This document shows positions 12,323 to 25,306 of a DNA stretch of 64,000 nt, piece by piece. This stretch comes from Trichostrongylus colubriformis (taxonomy: Eukaryota; Nematoda; Chromadorea; Rhabditida; Trichostrongylidae), in NCBI GenBank assembly GCA_963978905.1, contig OZ022258.1:48716591-48780590 (forward strand), in the 5' to 3' direction. The notes beneath the pieces are model-generated. The model made no database searches and had not been told where the DNA came from. It was given only the letters and a program-made list of their open reading frames with translations. The translations under genes were made by a program, and so were the position numbers. The number at the start of each line of letters is the position of its first letter. Within the stretch, counting starts at the first letter, position 1.

Positions 12323-15300
12323 ATGGATCCGCATACGTTGCGGGACTGTTTGTCTGTGACAGGAGTCGATTCGCCTGGAAAATCCATAGCGGCTGGACCA
12401 AATGGGCAACTGATTTTCAAGTGAATTGCTTTTTCCAACTGAAATGATGAAACTAGTGATTAACTAGTAATTAAACAAGTGAAATATTCAGAAAATCAGC
12501 CAGTCAGCTCTACTATTGCGATGTGCACGAGATGTCCTCATACACATTGTGCTTGTCGCGAATGGATCCGCTGTATCAGGATTGTCAGGTGACACATAGT
12601 AATAGCCAAATTTCAGAAAAATCATTTCCTAAAAAGTGTGGACGGAGGGAGGGCTAGGGGAATCCGAGGGCGTCCAATTTATGAGTCACATTGTAGGTGA
12701 TGAGCAAACAATCTTCACGTGGCGACCCATTATCACACAATGCGAAAACTGTTTGAATAACGTGGAATAGCACGTAAATGAAAGCAGCGGATTGCCTGAG
12801 ACGGTTTCAGGAGAGATGAAACCATAAAATTGTTATAGCGGTGATGCACCAAGTTCTGGGCAAAATGTTCGTAGCGGAAGTTTTAGGCAAACCCTTATGA
12901 TGGGGTACCACACCTTATCAGCTCATGACCATGTGCTTGTCCATCAAGACCTCAGAAACCCATGCGTCTCTCTCATTTTGCCATATTTAGCAAACTCAAC
13001 ATAGTAGCTCATCAGCAGAACTTGGAACCGTAACAAAACCAGCTTAAACAAACAAAGATTAGTCAAAAGAAGTAAATAAATAAGCATTATCGTAGCAATT
13101 TTAATACGATGTTCGTAGGGCAGTTGGCCATATACTCGTTCTTACCGGTATGGTAAACAAATATATAATGCATACGAATACATACAAAGATAAATATAGC
13201 GGTGAAGAGCAGGAAAGACGTATTCTGTTTTCTCTATGAAATGGACATGCACGGTTCCAAGAAAAGGCATGAGAAATTGAGTCCACTTGAGGATGGGAAG
13301 ATGGCTTGTAGTCAAGATAATCATTTGCATGAGGTTTTTAGCTTAAGAAGTAGTGAGTGACATCAGAGGTCAAAGAATGGAAGGGTTTTGTACCAGAGTA
13401 GTCATGCGGTGAAATAAGTAAAACTTCTGAGAAAAACGTCCCTGCATAAAAAATTTGACCTCGATCGTCTTACGACCCCTTCTCCCCAGTTCATCAACTA
13501 TGCTGTCGCTATGTCAAGTGTCCCTAAAAGGTCGTCTATCTACAATCATAGTGCTACCTAGAAAAACTATAATTATCGCTTATTTTCGGAGGTCACCTAG
13601 TCGGCCTAAAACCATGCCAAAAAATTACGGTCTCTAATTTTTCACCCAAAATACCCTCCCCTCCTTCCCCTTAAAGCATTACTCGTCCCATGCTAGTCTA
13701 TGTCTTGGATGCAAATTAAAATCATTACTGAAGCTTCAGATCTACGACCTAGCATTCTGTCGACGGGGTTCTCTGTTGATCTGCCTGCAGCGAGTGGCAA
13801 CCGGCGAATTTTTCATCTGTGAAGGCACGATTGACTGTGATGCGTTTGTCGTCGAAATCACCGGCTCCGTTCACAAGACAAACATCGCCGTGGCGTAGGT
13901 TTTCTTTTTGAACCCTCGGCGCTTAAAACGTTTTTCGAATTTTATTTTTTCTCCAGAAAAGGCAAAAACGTGGTGTTGATTCGTGATGAGGCTGGCGTGG
14001 TTCTACTGTCGTATCCTATTCGATGGCAATCGTCCCCCACCACAGGCAATGTCATCGAACTCTTCCATGTGTCGAATTTCCTCAGTTCATCCGCTGGCGA
14101 CAAATACACCATTTCTCTGCAGAGTCGGGAGATTTTCGATGGTAGCAGTCTTTTTTGAAATCCTTTTTTGTACAGCTTTCAATAAGAAATCTTAGAGGTC
14201 CCAGAAACTTCATTTTTGGGATACAGAAAGCATACTGGTTAATATTAGGTTGATTCATAATAAATCGGACAAATTGACCAATTTTAGTCATTGTCGTACA
14301 ACTTTTTTACGACAACAGGGATTCACTTGAAATATACTCCATCTTTATCGATGACCTTCTGCCACGGTATAGGCAGATCATGGATGCCCTTGCTCCAGAA
14401 GGCCGGAAGCTGGAGCTCGAAGAAGCTGCCAAGTGCCGCCTTGACCTCGTCGCGAGTTTTGAAGTCTTGGCCGTCCAGGTGGCGTTGGCTGTGGGAGAAA
14501 AGGTGGAAATCTGAAGGGGCCAGGTCTGGGGAGTACGGTGGGTATAGAAGTACGGTCCAACTGTACGACAGCAGCTCGGCCTTGGTCGATCTTGCGAAGT
14601 GCGGTCTGTGGAAGTAGACACGTTGTCGTGCTGGAAGTAGACATGTGACCGCCGCCGTAGCGAACCTTGGACATTGGCCTTCAATTCTCGTAATTGACGG
14701 ACGTAGACGTCGGCGGATACTGTGGTACCTTCATCGAGCAGCTCCCAGTACTCTACGCCGTGTACGCTCCACCAACCGCGGTTTTCGTCTTCGATGGAAT
14801 AGTCGCCTGACGCAAACTTCGAATGCTACAACTACAGTGTACTTCTGCCGGGGGCATGCTCCTTGTGAACTTCTATCAGACGTCTGCCGATATCCGCGGG
14901 TTCCTGGCCAGATAGCGATATAAATAGTATGACGTTGCGGATGTGGTCTCTGGACCGCTTGAAATCGTGCGGCATTGTGGCGGAATGAATTTACTTTGGA
15001 GTGACTATTTTGCGGTACTTTGAAGAGCTTTTCATACTCATTCCAACGGTACCTCGCGCGTCCATTTTCGTTAATTCGTTACTGAGTTATGATCTCTAGA
15101 AATCATCACTACCATTTGTCCGATTTATTATGAATCAACCTAATACTTATAAGCTTTTTACTCTACCCATGAGTCATCTGACTCGTATGACTGAATTCAG
15201 TGGTTTTTCTGGATTGAATTCGCATTTCACTGACTCCTATAATCGGATTTGTTTCTGGCAGTTTATAACCGCTCACTACGCATACGCCCTAGCAGAATCG

Positions 15301-18300
15301 CTGAAATGCAAAAATAAGTGGAAATTGCATAACCATGACGGAACGGAATCTTTACTTGCAAAGCAACGCTGAGATCATTTTTGAATTACTGATATTATAT
15401 AATATTTATTATATCAATAAAATATTGATATTATTCGAAATATCGTTATAAAATATTTTAAAAATATTGATGAATTTCGTACAAAAAATTGTAAATGTAT
15501 TCTTTCAGCAACGTTTGCGAGTCCGTTCATTTCTCGTAATCATTTGTATTTATTCTATGGACATGATTATTCAAGATTTATGCTTGTTCCTCTCACTGGT
15601 GCGTTTATTTTTATATTATTTACAATTACACTCTCCTTTTCCATCTGTTGAGAAGTTCCTCAATGGCTCCCGACACCAGAGTCAAGCCTTGTGTCAAGGA
15701 AAATTTTTAAAAATCGGCCCCTGGTCGACGCTCCGACGCTACTGCCTGTTCCTATACTAAGGATGACCCCTCATTGGTCTAAAAACTGGTCAAGGAGAGT
15801 GGTCGGCAAGGAGTCTTCGGGAAAATTCCGAAAACACGACCACTCCCACCTTCCATCCCGAAATACAAGCTCCCTTAATGATTTGTGGACCTTCATCTGG
15901 GCTCGCTGACGCTCATAGTCCGCCGATAAAGCATACAAGCTTCTGTGGAGGCGACAACCAAAGCTCTCAAGTACTTAACGGCTGTGAGAAGCTGTTTCAG
16001 AGGAGGAGGGGGCTGGTTCAAGGAATATCGGCAAGGGAGTGCTGAGGTGGTGCAGAGACAGGTTGCGCGCGCTCCCACTCCCATGGTGCGGGAACAAATT
16101 CCGCATCAAGCCCCGTTCAGGGCAACCGAACCATTCATCACTTCGAGGCCGTAAACGAGTCGTCTGAGAAGATAAAAGCCCTGCCACGTACATCGACTGG
16201 CCCCTGCAGGCCATTGTATGTATAGGCCAACTCGCATTCACCTGCCACCACGATCCTAAATGGAACTAGAATGCACGGCGCATCTTGCAGCAGGGATTGA
16301 TTAGCGCCAAAAACTTTGTCTTTCATCCTTTTTATCGGTTCGAGTAAGAGTGTATCAAGGAATTAAATGGAGCAGGTGCTAAAATTAGCCACTTTCAAGC
16401 ATATAATCAGTCGGTGGTGGAATAGAATTGACTGTATTGATGACGTGAATGATTGAGACAGTATTAACCCTCCCTACTTTCTCTCGAACATCCCAATAAA
16501 AAAGTTCCTGCTATGAAAATTGCGCAGGATTATAGTGGATAATCAACGGCATAGCAGGATAGGCCACATAGTGCCAGGCAGTGCTTCTCAAAAAAGTCTA
16601 TATCACGCTGAAAATAGACAAATCACCACTACGCTGAAAATAGGGTCTGTCGACCGTGCCTTTGTTTTGGGGTCCTGAGTACATCGCTATTCCTCCACAT
16701 GGGTTTCTATTGACCCCCCCCCCATGTCCGGTTATATGCCTACCCAGAACAATTGTAAGCTGTGGAAAGAGGCAATTTTACAGTTCTGCAGGTCCATCGT
16801 GTGGAAAATGCGAACTCCGACGAACCCAAGGATCACCACCACCGGACGATTATATGAGCAAGACGGTGCAGTGCTTTGAAGAATTTGCTCTGATCTATGC
16901 CAATCAGAATGTTCGCAGTACCAGACCGAATTTCTATCTGCTGAATTTGACGTGAGTGTAATTACTGAAGATCTACGAACTCAGAAACTCATTCGGAAAC
17001 TTATGGCACGACCATTATACAAGTGTACACTATTTCGGAGCTCCTGATAGGGCGTGGCCTACGGACATGGGTGAGTGGCGAGGGTGAAAGTACGTGGCAA
17101 GAGTGAGAGTGTGTTGCAAAGTGAGAAAGTTTGATACACTCTCATCCAAGTCCGTAGGCCACGCCCTATCAGGTGCTCCGAAATGGACCGTAGAGTACTT
17201 TACAAGTAAAGTAGCCAACGGCATATTGTATGGTGGTTTTCAGCGGAAATGACGTTGTCGAAGCTGCTTTACTGGGAAAGATAGAGGTCTCTGAGGGAGT
17301 ACTGTAACTTACCCAGGTTACCTACGTTTATGGTCCCATCGTCCTTTCCTTATGTAACCCTGAAAGAGAGATGAGGACCAGGCAATTTAGGTTTGTAGCA
17401 GCATACGTTCTCTTTTCTGGACCTTTTTATTCAGGATTCCAAGTATCCTGAACAAAACTTGCTGGGAAGCCTGTGCTGTAATTTCCAAAATAAGGACCTT
17501 AATCCGTGGAGAGCAATCCGGATACTGGGTGTGGGATGCAGGGATAAGTTAGGACAAGTGACTAGGCGAAAAATGTTCGATTTGTGGTACATGGTCCATT
17601 GCCATAACGTGGATTTTGCCATGAACTTTCAGGAATCTCACCTGGTTACCGTTAAACCTTATGCTTTCACATCACTTCCCAAATGGCAAAATATCACTAC
17701 AAAAATGTGGTGAGGAGGTGGTCTATTTGCATGGTGACTGCAATCTCACCAATTGTGTTGAACGTACTCATCTTTATCAAATCGATGTTGAACCTCTTTC
17801 GGTAAGTATGATTCCGTGAATGTTCCATATACACATTTGGGTTTTGCATTCCTAATTAAGTTTTCGATACCTCATCAAAACCATTTAGGCTCTGATACAC
17901 CAAAAACGCCGATCAAGATCACTCACCTCACTAAGTGCTTCGGAGTACTCTTTGGCTGATAAGCGAAGTATAGCAGTGCCCGTGAGTTTCCCCAGAAACT
18001 TTTTACATTTCATTGCTTCTTCGGTAAAATAGTCTTTCAATGATGTGGTGGGTAATTTTAAGCTTAATTTTTTTTCTTAACAACAAGGAGTGATCTTTTC
18101 TGGATTTCTAAATAATCTTGGAGCTGTTGGGAAAGCCATGAGACGAAAATGCCCGAGCGCAATGAGGGAGGAGGTTTCAAAGGCACATTCCAGGATTACC
18201 ATGAATGGGTCAAACCACTGACTCATGGAATCAGAGGTGCTGAGAAATATGCCGACAAAGAAAAGTCCGAAAAAAATCCCCGAAAATGGCAAAAATGAGT

Positions 18301-21098
18301 TTTTCTGACATTTGGCCTAAAACTAGATTACCGCGTGAAACAAGCCTTCGAATCAATCCCCACTGGATGGTATCACAAGGAACTTTGGGATATCACTTCT
18401 CTCCTTATATCAACGTCTTCTTTGTCATTGGCATCTCTTCCTTATCTTCTATTATCACGTGAATCGCAGGCCTAATTTGCTAGGTTGTTGCTACCGTTGC
18501 CGCCGTCATTGCCAACAATCACGCCGGGGCGGGCCTGGGCTGCTCGGTGGAGTCGCGCCTGTTTCTTTGGCTCTCCATGTTTCAGGAACTGACACCCACG
18601 CCTCGATAAAGGTACAGCCTACTGGTTGTGGGTCGAAGTAACTGACCACGGCTGAAGCTGTTACCTCGGTAATCCTGGAATGTGCCTTCAAGGAGAAGAA
18701 GGAGATGGAGAGCATATAGCAGAAAGACAAAGGACCTGTTTAGACCTACGATGAGCAGGAGTGGCAAGAAATGGTTACCTGATCGACTAGCTTCTCGGAA
18801 GCTTACAAAACTCATCAAGTGCATGTCGGAGGGTGAACCTGTAATAAATGGGATGCAGCGGACCATTATGATGATCTCAAATACTACGTCTTCGAAGTGT
18901 CCTGTTGGGTTAAAGTGGGCAGAGGGAGGGATGCAGCAACATTTGGGTATTGCACGCCATTGCACCGCACACACTTAACAAGACGCAAAAGACCTGTCAC
19001 AACTTCATTTCCATGGCTTTTACTGATCATAAAGTTTTTTCTTGTTCACGGAGGGAACCGAACCCACATCGTCCCTCTTGTTCATATTGCCATAATGCTA
19101 GATTTCCTGAAATTGGAAATGAGAAGTTGCATTAAAATGTGAAATAAAATTTGAACTTTGGCAAGTTGTGTAATATTCTGTTTCTGAGGGATCAGCAACG
19201 GCTTCGACGGATGCTTCCACGTCGTCATCACCGTCAGCTGCCAAAACCGCAACGCATACTCCACCACGATTTCAGAAGAAATCTGAAGTAAACGTCAATT
19301 CCTTCTTCATTTTCACCATATACGCACTTTTTTATGAAAATTGTATCGTAATTCAGTACATCTAATTTGAAATCATTTCGATTGATGTACTCTATATCGT
19401 GGAGTTCATTGAGCAGTATAGTGTATGTCATTTCGATATTTACTCGCTCATCTTGTGCATGTAGCAGTGCTCTGGTAGCAAAAGGCGTGAAGCATTTATA
19501 AGAGTGGGGGGCGGTACCGGATTGTTCTGTGTATGTCTTCTGAGCGCGATTTCGACTACCGATAGGGGCTATGAGTGTATGTCGTTAGGACAGAAAAATC
19601 GCAGTGCGGTGTCGCGCTCGCGACGTTTGCGCACGATCCACCCGTTTCTGAACGAGGCAACCTTTTGCTTCAATGTATAAGTAGCCCTTTATTCGTATAA
19701 TGACCGTTCTATGTCTTTTTCGTATCCTAACATTTTTATGTGCTAATGCAGCTAAGGGGTAGGACCACTGACTAAGCTCGGCGTCCGGCGCTATTTCACC
19801 TAAGTCTTTAGTTTAAGCCTTAGTTTGGGGGGAAGCTTCTACCTTCCTACAGTAAGGCTTAGATAAAAATATACACTGGAGTGTACAAGTTGATGATTGT
19901 GTGGCGGTTCCGAGTGAGGGACGACAGCATGGCAATGAGTGGATTTCCTCCCACCCTCTTGCCTCCCCCCTTCTAATAACATTACCACCTTTTGTATACC
20001 TTGAATTGTAGAGGGTAGATTTGTAAGTGAAAGTTTTTGCATTTCAATTTTGTTAGACGTTTATTTCGCCTTATTCCCTATATCCCCTATGTTCGCAATC
20101 AGAAAAACTGATTACTTAACAAAAGAAACTAAGCACAACGAAAAATCCCATTTTGAAGGAGCACTGTAAAATGCGCTGCCCCAATCGGAAATGGACAACT
20201 CGTACACGATTGTCGAACGCCCCACGCAGCCGCGCGGTCTTTCCGTTCTAGCGACGTACTACCCTGGGGGCTATGAGAGAATTTTAGGCCACAGCCAGTC
20301 CCTTTATCACATCACGTAATGAAAAGATTCAAGGTGGGAGGACGAAGCCGAGTAAAGATAGCTAGCCACGGAATACGGTTCGACTCCACTGTTGGCCTAA
20401 GGAACTGTGAGAAGGATAAACCATTTTTACCCTCTATCACATCATCATAGCACCTTTCTTTTAATTGCATTTTAGTTTTTTTATTGCTATTTGTAGAATT
20501 GTCGAGTAACTTGTCATGTTTTAGACAAAACGACGTCATTCCAATGGCAAAGGCTCAATGTCATCGATGACCAGCCAAGACGGCCTTGCTGAGACACAGC
20601 CACTCAAACGAAGTGAGTTTTTTTTGCGTTGCCTTGAACTCAGCTAATACCCACTCGATTAACTCGTGATAGCTTCATGATCTGTATTTGAACTGGTAAA
20701 CATCGGCTCAAAGGATAACAATGAGTGAAGCATTTTCATGTGATGTTTACAAGAAAACTCTGAAAACTGTTGAACATTCAGTTGCACCCGGCGCAGTAAA
20801 CCTACGAGCGATTTTTAAGTATTTTTTTTCATTTCAACCAGTTCGTCTTCAAAGTGTCTGCAAACATTTTCCAAGAAATAATTCGTGGGTGGGTGGGGTG
20901 AGAGCATTCGTTACAAACGTTTTTTTATTTTTGATTGATTAAAGTTATTAGTATACAGCACTACAGAGCATGAAAACTGAAAAAACCGAAGCTAAGGAGA
21001 AGAAGAAGGTTAATTTTCTGAATTTCTGCTTCACCACCACTTCTTTCCCTTCACCTTGCTTCACGTAGCCTTCAAAACCAATCCTCAAGTCTGATTGA
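12323..21098 (+). CDS. Unrecognised nematode protein, 407 residues, 11 exons
   Basis: I do not recognise this protein. Eleven exons close in phase: 12323-12420, 12492-12588, 13740-13894, 13957-14141, 16792-16951, 17633-17801, 17889-17981, 19189-19287, 20525-20612, 20959-21008 and 21069-21098. They total 1224 bases, 407 residues plus stop. Residues 1-180 are beta-rich, with alternating hydrophobics (GKNVVLIRDEAGVVLLSYPI, about 119-138) that recall a PH- or PTB-like fold, but no signature is decisive. Residues 180-290 carry cysteines (CGKC, CFEEF, KCGEE, GDCNLTNC) and a possible helical part. Residues 290-407 are a basic, Ser/Thr/Pro-rich tail (KRRSRSLTSLSASEYSL and KRRHSNGKG) ending in Lys-rich sequence. 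That suggests a cytoplasmic or nuclear, phosphorylated tail. No signal peptide or clear membrane span was seen. An extra exon at about 17435 is possible but would need a poor donor. Confidence 0.7.
14243..15145 (-). mobile_element. Internally deleted mariner element in an intron
   Basis: The ends are matching inverted repeats of about 30 bases (TATTAGGTTGATTCATAATA at the left, its reverse complement at the right) with TA at both outer ends, as expected for Tc1/mariner insertion. At about 0.9 kb it is shorter than a full mariner (about 1.3 kb). It lies in the fourth intron of the 407-residue-protein gene, opposite to transcription. Confidence 0.9.
14335..14975 (-). pseudogene. Broken mariner transposase
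   Basis: On the minus strand the reading starts near 14975 with MPHDFKRSRDHIRNVILF. It continues through a GDYSIEDE segment, then jumps to a VEYWELLDEGTTVSADVY segment that in intact transposases lies well downstream, so part of the middle is deleted. The C-terminal part shows HDNV and the YSPDLAPSDFHLF segment typical of mariner D34D enzymes, but in two different frames. It cannot encode a working enzyme. Confidence 0.85.
16150..16326 (-). repeat. Dispersed coding-like repeat, copy 1 (APCILVP family)
   Basis: The minus-strand reading contains KDKVFG, APCILVP, IVVAG and FSDDS in order. The same order appears in the minus-strand reading at 23992-24183. The two copies differ by an insertion between IVVAG and FSDDS. 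The origin is unknown. The pattern is that of a decayed protein-coding repeat, perhaps from a transposon. Confidence 0.5.
17026..17195. mobile_element. Small palindromic MITE, GGGCGTGGCC family, copy 1
   Basis: The two halves are near reverse complements. Outer arms carry TTTCGGAGC and inner arms carry TGATAGGGCGTGGCC. A second copy lies at 50345-50482 with the same arms and TACAGTCC/GGACTGTA ends. It lies in an intron of the 407-residue-protein gene. Confidence 0.75.
18181..18687. mobile_element. TIR element, AGGCACATTCCAGGA family, copy 1
   Basis: It begins AGGCACATTCCAGGATTACC and ends with the reverse complement. TCAA directly flanks both ends and is a candidate 4-base target duplication. 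It shares internal sequence with 52826-53375. It has no coding capacity and lies in an intron of the 407-residue-protein gene. Confidence 0.8.
19570..20265. mobile_element. Possible element with diverged GTGTATGTCGTTAGGACAG-type ends
   Basis: The left end resembles the terminal repeat of the GTGTAT family seen at 30299-30561. The right end (about 20215-20265) is roughly its reverse complement. The interior is unrelated to other copies, so the pairing of the two ends is uncertain. Confidence 0.3.
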
Positions 21099-21364
21099 AG
21101 TTACCAAACAAAAAAATGATATAGATTGAGCAGAGCCCAAGTGTTGTAACGTACATGAAGTAATACTGTACAAAAAGTTGCGTGTTATTATACAACTCAA
21201 TTTGAGATCGAATGCCTTCCCCCCCCCCTCCCCATCCTCCCATCCAAGAGAGTACTATGGGTAGCCCATCTAAAAATTTACAATTCAATTTCACTATAGC
21301 CCTTCGAAACCTATGATATTTATTTTTATGGTTGCTAAAAGGAAGTAACTGTTATTAGCTTCAG

Positions 21365-21370
21365 AATAAA
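21365..21370 (+). other. Candidate poly(A) signal of the 407-residue-protein gene
   Basis: This is the first AATAAA after the stop codon at 21096-21098, giving a 3' untranslated region of about 270 bases. Confidence 0.35.
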
Positions 21371-22917
21371 TATAAATAGTATCATCGATGTATTTAGTAA
21401 ACTACCTGAGAGCAAGAGGCATGTATTTTCATGTGTGCTCAAGAGAATGGTCTTCTAGTGTGAAAGTTTAGATGTTTTCACAATGCGAAACCTTTGGAGC
21501 TTTTTGTTCCCTATAAACCTAAGAAGATAAATATTTATTTATTATATTTATTTATTTATTTATCATACTTTATATTTAAAAAATTAAGTGACAAGAAGAT
21601 CTGATGCGAGGTTGGCGTCGTACAAGGCGCCTAAAGGTTTTTATTGTGACCGTTTGCATGCGTTTCGGTCGTACGACTTCAGTGGTCGAGTACACGTGGA
21701 GGGCGGGGCAACAATCACGGTCAGCTGGCTGCCTTCGCTATAGCCCCCTCCATTATGCAGAAGGCGTGAAGGCATGTCCTCGTTGTTGGAAGGCCTTTCT
21801 GAGGTTTTCCGCCGTGTTGTTCCCTACACACCCACTTTCGTATTCCACAATCACCCGAAATTATCCCTCATGGTTTCTCTGAGGGTGAACAAAAATTCTG
21901 TTTGCCCTAGGTATCTTTTTTGAGTGCAACCTCCGAAGTACGTGAGCGCCGGATTAAATGGTTATGTACTTTTTGCACTTTGTGTACGGTGATGAGGAAA
22001 GTGGTGTGCCGCAAGTGGTGAGCGAACTAATGGGAGCCATTGTATGCCCAAAATGCTCAACAATTATCATTAGCCCTTTGTGGCAATACAAGGCCTTTTA
22101 TACAAAATCATGACTTCAGTAGGAGGCATTTTTGCCTCATTCAGTGGCTTCGATGGGTAGGTGAGTTTTTCAGACGCTACTACACTGTTCCTCTCAAAGA
22201 AGAAGTGATAATATTGATACTGTAGTTTTCTCAAAAGATTAGGGAAAGGCGCGAAGAACAGTTCAACCTCCATTTCGAACTTGCTCATTGACGGAAAATG
22301 GACCCACAAATACCTCCCTATGTGCTTATCAGTAACGGAAGAGAGGCAGGTATGCTTTAGACAATATCAATTTAACTTGAATCAGTCAAGTACTACGTAC
22401 TCACTCGTGTACAACGTTTAATATTTATATGATGTAGAATGCTAAATATCCTCAAAGAGTCTAATCGTACTTGCCTTAAATCACATCGCCACCAAGTGCT
22501 TCAAACCACCGTTATCATGGTTAAGAACTGAAAAAAATGACCATAAGTGCAACCAGTTTCAAAAACATTCCCTGTCCTTTTAGCTGATGTGGTGGGTGTT
22601 GATAAGCGGCCAAAAAGTCATTGATTTATCCAATTTATTTATACTCATATTTTGTATCAACGTCTTCATAAACATTTTGAAAACTGCTCCTCCAAACTCA
22701 TGTAAACGACCCGTCCCTTTTCCAACCCGCATTCCTTGATCGTCCGTTGTTTTTCGATCCCTTACTGCTTGACCCTGTGTTCATCCCCGGATGCATGAGT
22801 AAAGATGAGAGTATGAAGGGCGGGTCGAGTGGTGGGTAAAGCAATTCAAATCTCACAATAATCATGTACATAACCATGTCAGTGCCAGGGTACCACATGC
22901 TTGAGCTATAATTCCTA

Positions 22918-23321
22918 AGGGAATCGTCCACGGAAAGAGGCAGTTCCTTTGTTACCCCTATACTTATGTTGAATTTACCTAGTAAGGGCCGCATGCAAAG
23001 TTTTACGTGAAAAAGTGAAGATTCGGCTGAGATACAGCCCCCAAATTCTTGGCCGGGCGGGCCAGGCTTCCGATAAAAGCCCCGTCCCGTCGTCCGCCGC
23101 GGTTGGAAACGGAGAGTGAGACTGTCTACGTAACTTTCTATTTCTACAATGTTCTCCGACCGACGGGGTAGGCAGTTACTTGGAAGGCACGCCCACTCGG
23201 CCGAGACTTTGTGTCTTAGCCGGACGATTTTCGCGTGAAACTTTGCATGTGGCCCTCATTAAGCAAACCCAACGTAAATTCATGATCACATGAAAACTCA
23301 TTTTCTGTGGACGACTCCCTT
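22918..23321. mobile_element. MITE, GGAATCGTCCACGG family, copy 1 (complete)
   Basis: Terminal inverted repeats GGGAATCGTCCACGG and CTGTGGACGACTCCC enclose about 400 bases. Both arms contain a GCATGCAAAGTTTTACGTGAA-like block in opposite orientation, and the centre has a CCCGTCGTCCGCCGC block. Related copies lie at 27994-28230 and 55609-56035. Confidence 0.8.
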
Positions 23322-23991
23322 AACATTAAATTCGAATTATTGATGAACAAACCTCGTGAATTCGGTAAAGTCAATAATCAAAGATTTTTTTCCATGCGCA
23401 AACTTATCCCAGCGATGATAGGCATGCGATCGGCGCTCAATCATCACATCAAACCCGTCTACGTTCACAAATTGACAATCGTCAATGTGACACAAAATTG
23501 TACTGGTTTAGGCCATTTTTTGCGCAATAACGATTTTCTTCTCATGAATGCGTTTTCAAAAGCAGAATTTATAAATTCTCTACTGTAGGAATGAAAACTC
23601 AACGGAGCTGTCTGCTTTTTACTGGTTTTCTCTAATCTGATTAGTTTGTGTATGATTCATGGCTCGTATTCAGCATCACAAAAAACTTCATTTTTAATGC
23701 GTACTCCCGGATGAAATGCGAGCATTTCCATTTTATTGATCCTCGTTTTTTGCAACCACTACCACCGCTACTAGCGAGGCCTGGCGTGAGCTTATGGTCA
23801 TTTGATTGTTTTTACGATGTCGGCTAAGCCTTCAATCTACATGATTCATTGATTTTCTTTTTTTATCTATATTTTTTATTCTGAGTGGAGGTGATGTAGT
23901 GACAGCTCCCATTCTCACAGTGAGGTGATCAAAACTAGCATCATTGTCCGCTCAGGCTTACCAAGCCTTCCCGTCCCTACAAGGTTGACGA

Positions 23992-24183
23992 ATTGGTACC
24001 GGAGTCGTCTGGGAAGACAAAAGCATTGACCTGGGTCTTGTCGAGTTTCCCTGCCTCTACGATTTTGGATGGAACCAGAATGCATGGCGCAATCCTCTGA
24101 GAGGATTTATCAATGCCGAAAACTTTATCCTCCCTATTTCGTTTTACATTTTTTCTCTCTAAGCCTGAGATCCATTTTGGCAA
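23992..24183 (-). repeat. Dispersed coding-like repeat, copy 2 (APCILVP family)
   Basis: The minus-strand reading shows EDKVFG, APCILVPSKIVEAG and FPDDS, matching the order in 16150-16326. It is open for 68 codons but has no splice context or partner exons. Confidence 0.5.
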
Positions 24184-24616
24184 ATTTTTCTGTTCTCAGA
24201 AAATCTCACCATTTCAAGTGAACGTATGAACGCATAGCACAATGAGCTGAATGAGTCATTCCTGCTCATGTGTAATCCTCGCCTGAGTTGTTCACAAACG
24301 CGGTTGTGCCGATTTTGCAGTTTTAATGACAAGCGATAAGGACATTGTTCCGGTCCCTGGTCGACCCACGCACACATGTTCCAACGGACGGTGGCCTGAA
24401 TTGTTCTTTTTCACAAATTTAATGCAAAATGAGCGTGAAGTGAACTTAGAAAAAGGTCGCGTAGGCGTCTAGGAAATAAGGTGAATGTTGGAGATTTACG
24501 GCTGATTGGAAACCAGGCGTTCCCCCATGACTTAGGACTAGGGTTCATGAACCTTTTGTAAGACTGTGACGAACAGAATCTTCAAGAGCGGAGCTGACAA
24601 CTGGGTCTATTGAATA

Positions 24617-25306
24617 TATTAGGTCTGTGCAGAATAAATGGCCAAAACATAACTGGCCATAACTTCGCTCAGACACAAGTTTACTTGTTGAAATATAAAC
24701 CATTCGAATCTACAGAATTTCGCCAACGATCTGTTGAAGAAAATATGTCATCATGATCAAATTCTGGATTGCGAGAATCAATAAAGTCAAGAATGGCATT
24801 TTTACCGTGCATAATTTTTCTGCCGCAGGTTTGCATCGAGAACCCGGAAAAAGTGGTAATCCGTCAGGGATAGGTCTGGGGAATAAGGGGGGGGGGTGTG
24901 AGGGAGAGGCTCGATGCCTAACTGCATTATTTTTTTACTGGGTGCGCAAAACAACGCAAAACCCAACAGTTCGCAAGTCACCCGGCAGAAACTGATCGAG
25001 ACTCTCCCTCACCCCCCTTATTCCACAGACCTATCTCTGACGAATTACCACTTTTTCCCGGTTCTCGATGCAAACCTGGGTCAGAAGGAGTTCGCCGAAA
25101 CGATGCATGTTGAAAATGTCATCGTTGACTTCATTAATTTTCGCAATCCAGAGTTTGATCATGATGGCAAATTTCCTCTACCAGTTGGCAAGTTTGTGTA
25201 GATTCGAATGGTTTTTATTTCGACAAATAAAGTTGTGTCTGAACGAAGTTATGGCTTTCTGAAAAAAGTGTTCCGTTTTGGCCATTTATTCTGCACAGAC
25301 CTAATA
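24617..25306 (+). mobile_element. Defective mariner with an internal inverted duplication
   Basis: Ends read TATTAGGTCTGTGCAGAATA and its reverse complement, with TA at each edge. The plus strand at about 24914-25201 encodes a mariner transposase C-terminus (NNAKPNSSQVTRQKL, then LPHPPYSTDL and NYHFF), degenerate at the catalytic region. About 85 bases at 24830-24915 are an inverted copy of about 24995-25077, so the element is a rearranged deletion product of about 690 bases. Confidence 0.85.

Noticed and set aside
17435..17531. Possible additional exon of the 407-residue-protein gene
   Set aside because: Good acceptor and entry phase, but the only donor giving the right exit phase (TACTGGGT, then GTGGGA) is poor. 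Direct joining of the flanking exons is already in phase.
19050..19075. GTGGGTTCGGTTCCC-like T-arm on the minus strand
   Set aside because: No acceptor, D or anticodon stems can be drawn around it.
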